Shown: positions 1-7,339, numbered from the stretch's first letter. The stretch: DNA of 15,938 bases from Chitinophagaceae bacterium (GCA_019454915.1 JACFNM010000060.1:1-15938); one strand, 5' to 3'. Numbers and translations: made by a program. The notes: generated by a model not told the origin, from the sequence alone.

Positions 1-539
1 GGGAAGCTGATCCTCCCGATAGAAGCGTGGATGATTCCCGCCTTATCCACCTTAAAAGCTATCTTACCACCCTTCACCTCGCTTACCGCCGCAGCCACAT
101 CATTGGTTACCGTACCCGTTTTTGGATTGGGCATCAGGTTACGCGGACCCAGTATCTTACCGAGTTTACCAATCTTTGGCATCACTGCCGGGGTAGCAAT
201 AATCACATCCACGTCTACCCAACCGCCTTCAATTTTAGTTACAAACTCATCCAAACCTACGTGGTCGGCGCCGGCGCTTTTTGCCGCTTCTTCTTTATCG
301 GGTGTGCAAAGCACCAATACTCTTTTTGTTTTACCCGTTCCGTGGGGTAAAGTCACGGTACCGCGGATAGCCTGATCAGCCTTTTTGGGGTCTACGCCCA
401 GGCGCAGGTGAATATCCACAGAACTGTCAAATTTTGTTGTATTCACTTCCTTTACAAGGGCAGAAGCTTCCTTCAGTGAATACATTTTGGTTTTATCTAT
501 TTTAGCTGCTGCTGCTTTTCTTTTCTTACTGAGTGCCAT
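1..539 (-). CDS. rplA: 50S ribosomal protein L1 (partial, 3' end beyond window)
   Basis: Reading leftward from the ATG at 539 gives 179 codons with no stop before the window edge; full-length bacterial L1 is about 230 residues, so roughly the last 50 are missing. The product starts [10 protein letters not shown] and carries the L1 signature around residues 130-142 ([13 protein letters not shown]) followed by [22 protein letters not shown], both typical of bacterial L1. L1 binds the L1 stalk of 23S rRNA and helps release deacylated tRNA from the E site; in many bacteria it also represses its own L11-L1 mRNA. It lies 28 nt downstream of rplK on the same strand, the usual order, and is probably co-transcribed with it from the promoter at 1083-1113. 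Identification is secure. Confidence 0.97.
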   Translation of the reverse strand, partial: MALSKKRKAAAAKIDKTKMYSLKEASALVKEVNTTKFDSSVDIHLRLGVDPKKADQAIRGTVTLPHGTGKTKRVLVLCTPDKEEAAKSAGADHVGLDEFVTKIEGGWVDVDVIIATPAVMPKIGKLGKILGPRNLMPNPKTGTVTNDVAAAVSEVKGGKIAFKVDKAGIIHASIGRISF

Positions 540-567
540 TTTCTTTCAGTTTTTGGAAAGTGAAGAG

Positions 568-1011
568 TTAATTTTCCCAGGGAGCTTTACCCTCCACGGT
601 AATTCCTATACTACGTGCCGTACCCGCCACAAGACGCATAGCGCTTTCAGTGGTAAAGCAGTTCAGATCCGCCATCTTGTCTTTGGCGATCACTTCTACC
701 TGGTCCCAGGTAACTTTACCCACCTTACTACGATTAGGTTCTTTGGAACCCTTTTGCGCCTTGGCAGCTTCCAGTAACTGAACAGATGCAGGAGGCGTTT
801 TAATAATAAAATCGAAAGACTTGTCAGAATAGACAGTAATCAATACGGGAAGCACTTTCCCCATTTTATCCTGCGTGCGTGCATTAAACTGCTTACAGAA
901 TTCCATAATATTAATCCCTTTGGAACCCAACGCAGGACCTACAGGTGGCGCAGGATTAGCCTGACCGCCCTTTACCTGTAGCTTTACAAAGCCGGTAACT
1001 TCTTTTGCCAT
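568..1011 (-). CDS. rplK: 50S ribosomal protein L11
   Basis: This is a full-length 147-residue L11, the normal size. The N-terminal domain shows the family hallmark [20 protein letters not shown] at about residues 15-34, and the C-terminal rRNA-binding domain has [19 protein letters not shown] followed by [20 protein letters not shown]11 forms the base of the GTPase-associated stalk with 23S rRNA and contacts elongation and release factors. The ATG at 1011 is the only sensible start and gives the usual [16 protein letters not shown] opening. It is the first gene of the visible L11-L1 unit and has its own promoter and a folded leader upstream. The gene on its 5' side is cysS, not nusG as in many bacteria. 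Confidence 0.98.
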   Translation of the reverse strand: MAKEVTGFVKLQVKGGQANPAPPVGPALGSKGINIMEFCKQFNARTQDKMGKVLPVLITVYSDKSFDFIIKTPPASVQLLEAAKAQKGSKEPNRSKVGKVTWDQVEVIAKDKMADLNCFTTESAMRLVAGTARSIGITVEGKAPWEN

Positions 1012-1022
1012 TGTTTTACATT

Positions 1023-1060
1023 TTTGGTGTTAACGTAGCGCTTATAGCGCCACTCCCAAA
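1023..1060 (-). promoter_or_regulatory. Folded 5' leader of rplK-rplA (possible L1 autoregulatory site)
   Basis: In the transcript, UUUGG (1060-1056) can pair with CCAAA (1027-1023). Inside it, GUGGCGC (1053-1047) pairs with GCGCUAC (1041-1035), including one G-U pair, around the loop UAUAA. The two helices are separated by an asymmetric internal loop of 2 nt (GA) on one side and 7 nt (GUUAACA) on the other. Two helices around an asymmetric loop is the known architecture of L1 binding sites in 23S rRNA and in L11-L1 mRNAs. The structure ends about 11 nt before the rplK ATG, where protein binding could block initiation. The fold is read directly; the L1 role is inference. Confidence 0.45.
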
Positions 1061-1082
1061 CAAAAAGAACTTTTTGGGGCGG

Positions 1083-1113
1083 CAAAGATAGAAGGATTTT
1101 CCCATTTATCAAA
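1083..1113 (-). promoter_or_regulatory. Bacteroidota housekeeping promoter of rplK-rplA
   Basis: On the minus strand TTTG (1113-1110) is followed by exactly 19 nt and then TATCTTTG (1090-1083). This matches the Bacteroidota sigma-ABfr consensus TTTG-N19-TAnnTTTG at every defined position. Transcription would start near 1076-1079, giving a leader of roughly 65-70 nt before the rplK ATG at 1011. It lies between cysS and rplK, so the ribosomal genes do not depend on read-through from cysS. Confidence 0.85.
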
Positions 1114-1120
1114 ATCAAAT

Positions 1121-1169
1121 CTCCACATCCGCAAATTTTCAAATTCTCACACTTTCAAATTTTCAAATT
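1121..1169 (-). repeat. Two tandem AT-rich repeat units
   Basis: On the minus strand two adjacent units can be lined up: 1169-1146 (24 nt, beginning AATTTGAAAATTTG and ending GTGTGAG) and 1145-1121 (25 nt, beginning AATTTGAAAATTTG and ending ATGTGGAG). A third, degenerate copy begins ATTTG at 1120. The array overlaps the cysS stop codon and ends just upstream of the -33 element of the rplK promoter. It could be a low-complexity intergenic repeat, an AT-rich promoter-upstream element, or both; the sequence alone does not decide. Confidence 0.6.
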
Positions 1170-2664
1170 ACCCAAAACTCCAACTCACATTGCCATCCTT
1201 TTCGTCTTTCAGTATTATCCCCTGTTCATTCAGTTCATTTCGGATTTTATCAGAGGTAACGAAATCTCTTTTTGCCCTCGCTTCCTTCCTGATTTGTATC
1301 AGCAGTTGCAATACTCCTTCGAGGCGTCCGTTGTCTCCGGCGCTATCTTCCCGCAAACCAAAAACATCTTTTAAATATACCGTAAACTGCTTATTCAGGA
1401 AAGCAAAAGTGGAGCGGCTGATACTGCCCGGCGGTATTTGCCCGCCCCTGAGCGAGTTGATAACCGGCGTCAACTCAAACATATTGGCCAGTACTTTGGC
1501 GGTGTTAAAATCATCATTCATGGAATCATCAAAGCCCTTAACCAACTCCCGCACACGGACATCCAGCGCTGCATCTGCAGGGGTATCCGGGAGTTGCTGA
1601 GACGATAGTTGCTTCAGATTCTGATAGGCCTCCCACAGTCTTTTCAATCCCTTTTCTGCTGCCTGGAGCGCTTCATTGCTGAAGTCCAGCGTACTGCGGT
1701 AATGCGTCTGCAACATGAAAAAACGCACCGTCATGGGTGAATAGGCTTTCTCAAGCAGGGGGTGGTCTCCTGTAAATAACTCACCGGGCAAAAAACCGTT
1801 CCCCGCTGATTTACTCATCCGTGCGCCATTGACGGTAAGCATATTCGTATGTATCCAATACCTCGCCGGGCTAACATTATAGCAGGCTTCAGATTGTGCA
1901 ATTTCATTAGTATGATGCGTGGCTGCCAAATCCATCCCTCCTCCGTGGATATCAAACTGGGTGCCCAGGTACTTTCCGCTCATAGCTGAGCATTCTATAT
2001 GCCAGCCGGGGAAACCCATTCCCCACGGAGAGGGCCATTGCATCAGGTGCTCGGGCTTGGCCTTTATCCACAGGGCAAAGTCCAGCCGGCCTTTTTTTTC
2101 ATCCTGACCGCCCAGCTCGCGGGTGCCTTCCAGCAGCTCCTCCAGTTTTCGGTTGGTCAGAATACCATAGGGCTTCTCCTTATTGTACTTTTCTACGTCA
2201 AAATATACGGTGCCATCCACTTCATAGGCGTATCCGTTTTTCAGGATATGCTTCACCATTTCTATCTGTTCTGAAATATGGCCCGTTGCAGTCGGCTCAA
2301 TCGTCGGCGGCAGATTGTTGAACAGCTCCATCACCTTATGAAATCCCAGCGTATATTTCTGCACAATCTCCATGGGTTCTAATTGCTCCAGGCGGGCTTT
2401 CTTCGAAAATTTATCATCTCCTTCGTCCCGGTCTCCTTCCAGGTGGCCCGCATCCGTAATATTCCGCACGTACCTGACTTTATATCCGAGGTAGAGAAAA
2501 TAGCGATAAATGATATCGAAAGAGATAAAAGTACGGCAATTGCCCAGATGCACGTCACTGTACACCGTGGGCCCACACACATACATCCCGAGATGGCCGG
2601 GGGTAATAGGCGTAAAAACGTCTTTTTTTCGGGTGAGGGAATTATAAATTTTCAGATCGGCCAT
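1168..2664 (-). CDS. cysS: Cysteinyl-tRNA synthetase
   Basis: This 498-residue class I synthetase charges tRNA-Cys. The HIGH-type motif is HLGN (residues 39-42) within GPTVYSDVHLGN, and the KMSKS-type motif is RMSKS (282-286). The four expected zinc ligands are C30, C225, H250 and E254, and the last three have the same mutual spacing as C209, H234 and E238 of the E. coli enzyme. The open frame runs 53 codons further upstream, but I chose the ATG at 2664: it gives the conserved start MADLKIYNSLTRKK and is preceded by a strong Shine-Dalgarno, AGGAGGT at 2677-2671, 6 nt away. The upstream stretch has no synthetase character. A weak promoter candidate lies at 2695-2702. The next gene downstream, rplK, has its own promoter. 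Confidence 0.97.
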   Translation of the reverse strand: MADLKIYNSLTRKKDVFTPITPGHLGMYVCGPTVYSDVHLGNCRTFISFDIIYRYFLYLGYKVRYVRNITDAGHLEGDRDEGDDKFSKKARLEQLEPMEIVQKYTLGFHKVMELFNNLPPTIEPTATGHISEQIEMVKHILKNGYAYEVDGTVYFDVEKYNKEKPYGILTNRKLEELLEGTRELGGQDEKKGRLDFALWIKAKPEHLMQWPSPWGMGFPGWHIECSAMSGKYLGTQFDIHGGGMDLAATHHTNEIAQSEACYNVSPARYWIHTNMLTVNGARMSKSAGNGFLPGELFTGDHPLLEKAYSPMTVRFFMLQTHYRSTLDFSNEALQAAEKGLKRLWEAYQNLKQLSSQQLPDTPADAALDVRVRELVKGFDDSMNDDFNTAKVLANMFELTPVINSLRGGQIPPGSISRSTFAFLNKQFTVYLKDVFGLREDSAGDNGRLEGVLQLLIQIRKEARAKRDFVTSDKIRNELNEQGIILKDEKDGNVSWSFG

Positions 2665-2670
2665 AAACTT

Positions 2671-2677
2671 ACCTCCT
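2671..2677 (-). promoter_or_regulatory. Strong Shine-Dalgarno deciding the cysS start
   Basis: AGGAGGT on the minus strand, 6 nt before the ATG at 2664. Strong SD sites are uncommon in Bacteroidota, so this one is a good reason to reject the 53-codon N-terminal extension in the same frame. Confidence 0.8.
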
Positions 2678-2694
2678 GTAATATTTGAGTATTG

Positions 2695-2702
2695 CAAATA
2701 TA
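2695..2702 (-). promoter_or_regulatory. Candidate -7 element upstream of cysS
   Basis: TATATTTG on the minus strand matches TAnnTTTG and would give a leader of about 25 nt for cysS. The nearest TTTG (2729-2726) is 23 nt away, longer than the preferred 19-20 nt, so the promoter is only tentative. Confidence 0.4.
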
Positions 2703-2774
2703 AACGCAATTTTTCCAGTTGGTGGCAAAACTCAACGTGTAAAGATGCTGTTGATTGTAATCGCCCGAAGGACA

Positions 2775-2810
2775 CCGGCAGCCACACCGGGTAACCCGTT
2801 AAGTAGCCGG
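2775..2810 (-). other. GC-rich nested inverted repeats between EEP gene and cysS
   Basis: CCGGC (2775-2779) pairs with GCCGG (2806-2810), and inside it CGGG (2788-2791) pairs with CCCG (2795-2798). The element begins 15 nt after the stop codon of the upstream EEP-domain gene. It lacks a following U-tract, so it is not a classical intrinsic terminator. It may still protect the 3' end of the mRNA or reduce read-through into cysS. Confidence 0.35.
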
Positions 2811-2824
2811 ATATATCAGACAAG

Positions 2825-3973
2825 CTATTTATGCTCTAATTGCAAATCGGCAACTACGGGAATATGGTCTGAAAGAATGATAGGAATACGGGTACTCTGT
2901 CTTATGAAAAAGCGGGGGTCGGTAAATATAAAATCTATACGCAGCGTAGGTATGCGACTCATGAATTTGGAAGAAAAATTATAAAAGGTCTGACCAAAGC
3001 CAAAGCCTCTGGCGAGGAAAACATCTCCTTTATCTTTTTTCACAGAAAAATAGGCATAGGAATTGGGAACGTCATTAAGATCACCACAAAACACTTCAGG
3101 ATAAGGGCTGGTATCTAACTGGCTTCGAATAATATCGGTTTGTTCGGCCCGTTTTTGAAAAGCAATCCGCATTTTACGAACGATGCTCTTTGAGGCGTCT
3201 AATCTCTTCTCGGGGTCCCTCCTGATCCTCGAAAAATTATCGTAATCATTGGGCATGAACTGATAGGACTGCAGGTGCGCCGTAAAAATCCGGATAGTAT
3301 CTGTATTATAAACAACATCCGCACTTAACAGGCTTTCAACATTATCTCCCTCCTCCTGAGGCATATGCGTCCTGGAAGTAGCTACCATGGGATATTTAGA
3401 AAAAATAGCCGTGCCACTATGGTTATTCTTATATTTCACAAAATCCCCCGGAAAAAAATAGTATGTGTACCCCATATCCCTGAGATATCCGATATTATTA
3501 AACCACTTGACCTCATCAATAGAATAGAACTCCTGGAAAGCAATAATATCCGGCTGGTAATCTCGAATCACCTCAAACATCTTTGCTATATGTTCCGTAC
3601 GGTCATCTTTCGTCGGATTTTCCATGATCGTCGCAAAGCCCTTTACATTCCAGGTCATGATTCTTAAATCATCCGCCTCCTTTTTTTCCTTGCTGAATGA
3701 ACTCCACGGATGAAAGGCAAAAACGGAACCTATGTTTCTAAATCCGATAATCAGTGCAATAACTGCCAGCCAGGCCCATCGTGAACGCGCCAGGACCCAT
3801 CCGGTCAAAAAGAGAAGTAATAAAAGTAACAAATACGGAAACACCAATCCGAGAAAGCCGAAATACCACCATCCCGAAGGTTTTAAGAGCGGCGTAAGAC
3901 AGGCAACCAGGAAAACCACTAAGAGCATAAAATAAGCTCCCAGTATGACCCGCCTCAGCATCCTTTTAATCAT
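2825..3973 (-). CDS. Membrane-anchored endonuclease/exonuclease/phosphatase-fold protein
   Basis: The 382-residue product has three hydrophobic segments at about residues 10-28, 38-60 and 67-85, then a soluble EEP (DNase I-like) domain from about 103 to the end. The expected catalytic motifs are in order: TWNVKGF with N109, AFQEF with E148, TAHLQS with H233, GDLND with D298 and N300, RIDFIF with D347, and SDHIP with D369-H370. The set looks complete, so a metal-dependent phosphodiesterase or phosphatase is expected. Whether it acts on DNA, nucleotides, phospholipid or phosphoinositide-like substrates cannot be told. Topology suggests the catalytic domain is tethered to the inner membrane. It starts 9 nt after the second rhomboid gene, so the three genes from 5650 down to 2825 probably form one operon. 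Confidence 0.85.
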   Translation of the reverse strand: MIKRMLRRVILGAYFMLLVVFLVACLTPLLKPSGWWYFGFLGLVFPYLLLLLLLFLTGWVLARSRWAWLAVIALIIGFRNIGSVFAFHPWSSFSKEKKEADDLRIMTWNVKGFATIMENPTKDDRTEHIAKMFEVIRDYQPDIIAFQEFYSIDEVKWFNNIGYLRDMGYTYYFFPGDFVKYKNNHSGTAIFSKYPMVATSRTHMPQEEGDNVESLLSADVVYNTDTIRIFTAHLQSYQFMPNDYDNFSRIRRDPEKRLDASKSIVRKMRIAFQKRAEQTDIIRSQLDTSPYPEVFCGDLNDVPNSYAYFSVKKDKGDVFLARGFGFGQTFYNFSSKFMSRIPTLRIDFIFTDPRFFIRQSTRIPIILSDHIPVVADLQLEHK

Positions 3974-3982
3974 CAGATAAAG

Positions 3983-4906
3983 TTATAATTCTTCCTCGCC
4001 GGCCCGATGTAAAATATCCTTCTCTTCCACCGTAAGGCTGTGGTAACCACTCAGATTAATCTTGTCTAATATCTCATCAATACGTTCCTGATTCAGTGTC
4101 GGCTTCTTATGGAAGGGAGATTTGCCATGTGTATCATAAAAGATGTGTTTCTTGTTGGCCTCAGCTACCGTCATTTTATCCGGGTTGAACAAATCAAAAA
4201 ACCAGTCGTACATTCTCGTCATCCATCTACCCGGGTCATGCCCATTATTCAACCGGCTGATAAACAGAATACCCACCAGGGCGCCGGCCAAAGCTGCGCT
4301 ATACGTAGCAGGAGAGGTCAGGGAAGTGCCCGCTATACTCAGCACTACATACACCACCGTCAGCATCCATAACCGAATACCCCCGTTAAGCATGGGGAAA
4401 ATGCGATACTTAGGCGCTGCGTATGTTGCCGCAACAGCTATTGCCATTACCGGTGCATTCGCTCCCGTCAAATACAGAGAAGATGCAGTATCCCTTAGCG
4501 CGGGAACAAAGTAGCAATACGACAGAAACACAAAACCACCGGCCAATCCGCCATACAAATATAATGGTGCCAGCTTCCTTCTCCCTATTAAATCCTGAAA
4601 AATAAAGCCAAAGGCCCAAAGCCAAAGCATATTGGCAAGAAGAGAAAGGATCTCCAGGTGCGTAAACATGTAAGTAAGCAACGTCCAGGGGCGCACCAAT
4701 AAATCACTGATGTGAGAAGGGAGAACAAACCAGACAGCAATATCCGATTGGAAATGGGAAAGCTCTATACCCGATAACTGGTAAATAGAACGAATCAGAA
4801 ACAGCACAGCCGTAATCAGAATGTTGATAACCACAATCCTGACCAGCGCATCGTGGTCGGTGCCAAAAAATATTTTCCGCGTTTTTGCGCGTTCCAGTAC
4901 TCCCAT
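3983..4906 (-). CDS. Rhomboid-like membrane protein lacking the catalytic dyad (probable pseudoprotease)
   Basis: The 307-residue protein has a rhomboid fold: several hydrophobic helices between residues 25 and 218, the TYMFTHLEILSLLANMLWLWAFG segment equivalent to the usual FxHxxxxHLxxNMxxLxxFG, and a final GALVG helix. The active site is gone. Where active rhomboids have GASGA this one reads GANAP, with Asn150 (codon AAT at 4459-4457) in place of the nucleophilic Ser. Where they have AHLGGALVG it reads AALAGALVG, with Ala205 in place of His. A soluble C-terminal tail (about 240-307) contains LNQERIDEILDKINLSG followed by LTVEEKDIL, a short tail often seen on Bacteroidota rhomboids. It lies 39 nt downstream of an active rhomboid, so it may bind, chaperone or regulate substrates for its neighbour, as iRhoms do in animals. 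That role is inference. Confidence 0.88.
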   Translation of the reverse strand: MGVLERAKTRKIFFGTDHDALVRIVVINILITAVLFLIRSIYQLSGIELSHFQSDIAVWFVLPSHISDLLVRPWTLLTYMFTHLEILSLLANMLWLWAFGFIFQDLIGRRKLAPLYLYGGLAGGFVFLSYCYFVPALRDTASSLYLTGANAPVMAIAVAATYAAPKYRIFPMLNGGIRLWMLTVVYVVLSIAGTSLTSPATYSAALAGALVGILFISRLNNGHDPGRWMTRMYDWFFDLFNPDKMTVAEANKKHIFYDTHGKSPFHKKPTLNQERIDEILDKINLSGYHSLTVEEKDILHRAGEEEL

Positions 4907-4945
4907 AAGAAGAAATTTAACCTTCCTTGAAACGGGATAAAATTA

Positions 4946-5650
4946 CTAATAAAATGTTCTCCGTTTTGTTTTCTTCCAGTATAATACCAGCAAAAAGCCT
5001 ACCAGTGCACCTCCTAAATGGGCCCAGTGGGCTACATTATCACCGGCAGAGTTTTGTACCCCCAAAAAGAATTCCATAGCCGCATACATCAGTACAAACC
5101 ACTTGGCTTTAATGGGAATAAAGAAATACAGGTATATTAAACTATTGGGAAACAGGTACCCGAAAGCAGCCAGGCAGCCAAAAACCGCACCCGAAGCCCC
5201 AACCGTTGCCGTATTTACCTTAAAGTTCGGAGAATATAACAATTGTTCCTGCTCGGTAGCCGACAGCGAATGAAACAGTTGCATGATCGGGGTGTTTTCA
5301 TAATACAAAACTCCCAAATGCAAAATACCGGCGCCTAACCCGCAAAGAATATAGAAAATCAGAAACCGCTTAGGCCCCCAATAATTTTCCAGCACACTCC
5401 CAAACATCCACAGGGCAAACATATTGAAGAAGATATGCCCGAAGCTCCCATGCATGAATAAATGGGTCACCAATTGATGGGGACGAAAATACACGGAGTG
5501 TATATCGTGCAACGCAAAAAGGTTTTCCAGTGAACCCAGTCGGGTTTGCTCAAATGTCACCTGTGCCAGGAAAACAAGTCCGTTAATAATCAGTAGATTT
5601 TTGACAACTACCGGCAATACCTGAAAGCCTCCCGGACGGAACTCTGTCAT
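4946..5650 (-). CDS. Rhomboid family intramembrane serine protease
   Basis: This 234-residue polytopic protein carries an intact rhomboid active site: Ser153 in GASGAVFG and His211 in AHLGGALVG, plus the conserved HGSFGHIFFNMFALWMFG segment with H72 and N76 (equivalent to H150 and N154 of E. coli GlpG). Rhomboids cleave single-pass membrane proteins within or near the bilayer; the substrate here is unknown. It is the first of three same-strand genes (this one, a rhomboid pseudoprotease, an EEP-domain membrane protein) separated by 39 and 9 nt, so all three are probably co-transcribed. A weak -7-like element, TATTTTCG, lies at 5679-5672 upstream, without a good -33 partner. rlmD ends 83 nt upstream. 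Confidence 0.95.
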   Translation of the reverse strand: MTEFRPGGFQVLPVVVKNLLIINGLVFLAQVTFEQTRLGSLENLFALHDIHSVYFRPHQLVTHLFMHGSFGHIFFNMFALWMFGSVLENYWGPKRFLIFYILCGLGAGILHLGVLYYENTPIMQLFHSLSATEQEQLLYSPNFKVNTATVGASGAVFGCLAAFGYLFPNSLIYLYFFIPIKAKWFVLMYAAMEFFLGVQNSAGDNVAHWAHLGGALVGFLLVLYWKKTKRRTFY

Positions 5651-5733
5651 AATTTAATTATTAGTTAGATGCGAAAATAAACCATGCAGGATAATAAACC
5701 TGATTCCTCCAACTAATATTAACAGGCAAAATT

Positions 5734-7167
5734 TCAAACCCTGAGTTTCAACTGCGCCACATTTTCGATATGCTGAGTTTGAGGAAACATATCAACCGGC
5801 TGAATACGGGTGATATCATATTTCTCATGCAGCCATTGCAAATCCCTCGCCTGGGTGGCGCTGTTGCAGCTAACATATACAACCAAAGTAGCCTCTATTT
5901 CCAGGATCTTACGTACTAACTTTTCATGCATTCCGGCACGGGGAGGATCCGTAATAATTACATCCGGTTTGCCATTCAGTTCGAAAAATGCATCATTACA
6001 AAGCTCCGTCACGTCTCCCGAAAAGAAATGAGCATGCCGGACATTATTTAACAAGGCATTTTCTTTTGCATCGTCTATGGCTTCGGGAACAAGCTCGATG
6101 CCAATCACGCTCTGGCAATTTCCGCTTACAAACAGCCCTATACTGCCCGTACCGCAATAAAGGTCATAAACGACTTCGTGCCCCGTTAATTCACAAAAAT
6201 CACGGGTCACCTGGTAAAGCCGTTCTGCCTGCAGGCTATTGGTCTGAAAAAATGATTTCGGACTGATCCGAAACCTGCGGTCCTCTAATTGCTCGGTGAT
6301 GAAAGGCTTACCGGCATATAGCTGAGGTGTTAAGTCGTGAATACTGTCGTTTTTCTTTGGATTAATGGTGTAATACAGCGAAGAAACAGCAGGTATTTTC
6401 TCCAGCAGGTTATCGAGTAATCTCTTTCTTTCCGTTTCATCATCATAGGCCAAACAAATATTCACCATCACCTCACCGGTGGAGGTTTTGCGCACAATCA
6501 GGTTGCGTAACCAGCCGGTATGGCGGCGTATATCAAAAAAGCGATAGCCCTGCTGTTTACTGAAATCCCGGATGACATTTTTAATTTGATTGGCGGGTTC
6601 TTCCATCAAATGGCAGGTATCTATATCAATGACTTTATCGAAAAGCCCCGGAGCATGAAAGCCAAGAACCTGGTCATCCGGTATCTCCGGCTCTGATAAC
6701 AGGGTTTCCCTCTCCCGGAGTATCTCCTCATGCGTTTTATAGCGACGGCTGCTAAAGGTAAACTCAAGCTTATTCCGGTAACGGCTGGTCTTTTCACATC
6801 CTATAATAGGCATCAACGGGGGCAGGGGAATACGCCCCAGCCGCCGGAGGTTCTGTTCTACCTCATTTTGTTTGTACTCCAATTGCTTTTCATAGGGCAG
6901 CATCTGCCATTTACATCCTCCGCAGGTTCCGAAATGACTGCAAAAAGGCTCTACCCGCATCGGAGAGCGCTCATGAAAATGAATAGCTTTCCCTTCAGCC
7001 CAGTCTTTCTTATTCTTTTTCAGCAATACATCCACTACATCTCCCGGAACAGCCCCTTCAATAAAGATCACCTTGCCTTCTATCCGGGCAAGGGATTTTC
7101 CTTCCGCCGCATAATCATCTACCCGCAGTTTCTCCAGAACGGGGTTTTTGACCTTTTTTCTGCTCAT
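5734..7167 (-). CDS. rlmD: 23S rRNA (uracil-5-)-methyltransferase RlmD
   Basis: This 477-residue SAM-dependent methyltransferase belongs to the TrmA/RlmD family and forms m5U in 23S rRNA (U1939 in E. coli). An N-terminal TRAM RNA-binding domain occupies about residues 8-65. The [4Fe-4S] cysteines are C76, C82, C85 and C185. The catalytic domain shows FQTN (307-310), the SAM motif DLYCGTGSIG (335-344), DPPR (407-410), the catalytic Cys434 in VSCNS, and the general-base region HIENV near 466-470. All key residues are present. The closely related RlmC is possible, but the TRAM domain favours RlmD. The ATG at 7167 is chosen because TRAM begins only a few residues later. The gene diverges from the helical-protein gene at 7604 and may be read from a promoter very close to the ATG. 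Confidence 0.93.
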   Translation of the reverse strand: MSRKKVKNPVLEKLRVDDYAAEGKSLARIEGKVIFIEGAVPGDVVDVLLKKNKKDWAEGKAIHFHERSPMRVEPFCSHFGTCGGCKWQMLPYEKQLEYKQNEVEQNLRRLGRIPLPPLMPIIGCEKTSRYRNKLEFTFSSRRYKTHEEILRERETLLSEPEIPDDQVLGFHAPGLFDKVIDIDTCHLMEEPANQIKNVIRDFSKQQGYRFFDIRRHTGWLRNLIVRKTSTGEVMVNICLAYDDETERKRLLDNLLEKIPAVSSLYYTINPKKNDSIHDLTPQLYAGKPFITEQLEDRRFRISPKSFFQTNSLQAERLYQVTRDFCELTGHEVVYDLYCGTGSIGLFVSGNCQSVIGIELVPEAIDDAKENALLNNVRHAHFFSGDVTELCNDAFFELNGKPDVIITDPPRAGMHEKLVRKILEIEATLVVYVSCNSATQARDLQWLHEKYDITRIQPVDMFPQTQHIENVAQLKLRV

Positions 7168-7173
7168 AGGTCA

Positions 7174-7204
7174 CAAAAATAAGCGCAGTTGAGGCAGTAT
7201 TAAA
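7174..7204 (-). promoter_or_regulatory. Candidate promoter abutting rlmD
   Basis: On the minus strand TTTA (7204-7201), a 19-nt spacer and TATTTTTG (7181-7174) match the Bacteroidota consensus except for the last base of the -33 element. Transcription would begin at about 7167-7170, at or within a few bases of the rlmD ATG, so the mRNA would be leaderless or nearly so. A second TATTTTTG at 7251-7244 lacks a -33 partner but would leave a normal leader of about 70 nt. Confidence 0.4.
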
Positions 7205-7288
7205 ATGATGATGAAGAAATGATGGAAAAGAAAGGGACTTCAACAAAAATATCCGTTAACAAAAAAAATTTTTTATGCAAAGTTTCTC

Positions 7289-7296
7289 TATATTTG
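7289..7296 (+). promoter_or_regulatory. Candidate plus-strand -7 element for the gene at 7604
   Basis: TATATTTG matches TAnnTTTG, but there is no TTTG at the expected distance upstream (the region is an A/T run). If used it would create a leader of about 300 nt that is antisense to the candidate RNA at 7307-7480. Confidence 0.3.
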
Positions 7297-7306
7297 AAGC
7301 CTGAAT

Positions 7307-7339
7307 AAAAAAAAGGTCTTCTGTAGACACAGATGACCT
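7307..7339 (-). terminator. Intrinsic terminator, minus strand
   Basis: In the minus-strand transcript AGGUCAUCUGU (7339-7329) pairs with ACAGAAGACCU (7324-7314) around the loop GUCU (7328-7325), with a single U-U mismatch in an otherwise perfect 11-position stem. The stem is followed at once by an uninterrupted run of U (7314-7307). On the plus strand the same hairpin is followed by CTAACG, so it terminates only leftward transcription. It lies 140 nt upstream of rlmD and faces the promoter at 7486-7517. Confidence 0.85.

Noticed and set aside
31..375. 114-codon plus-strand ORF antisense to rplA
   Set aside because: Shadow of the ribosomal L1 frame; repetitive Pro/Ser/Thr composition and no motif.
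1121..1169. CRISPR-like array
   Set aside because: Only two or three AT-rich units with no unique spacers and no cas genes nearby.
2665..2823. 53-codon in-frame N-terminal extension of cysteinyl-tRNA synthetase
   Set aside because: It has no family character, contains GC-rich inverted repeats, and the ATG at 2664 has a strong Shine-Dalgarno and the conserved start.
6730..7182. 150-codon plus-strand ORF antisense to rlmD
   Set aside because: It lies fully over the rlmD coding frame, has no recognisable motif, and is explained as a shadow of a well-supported gene.
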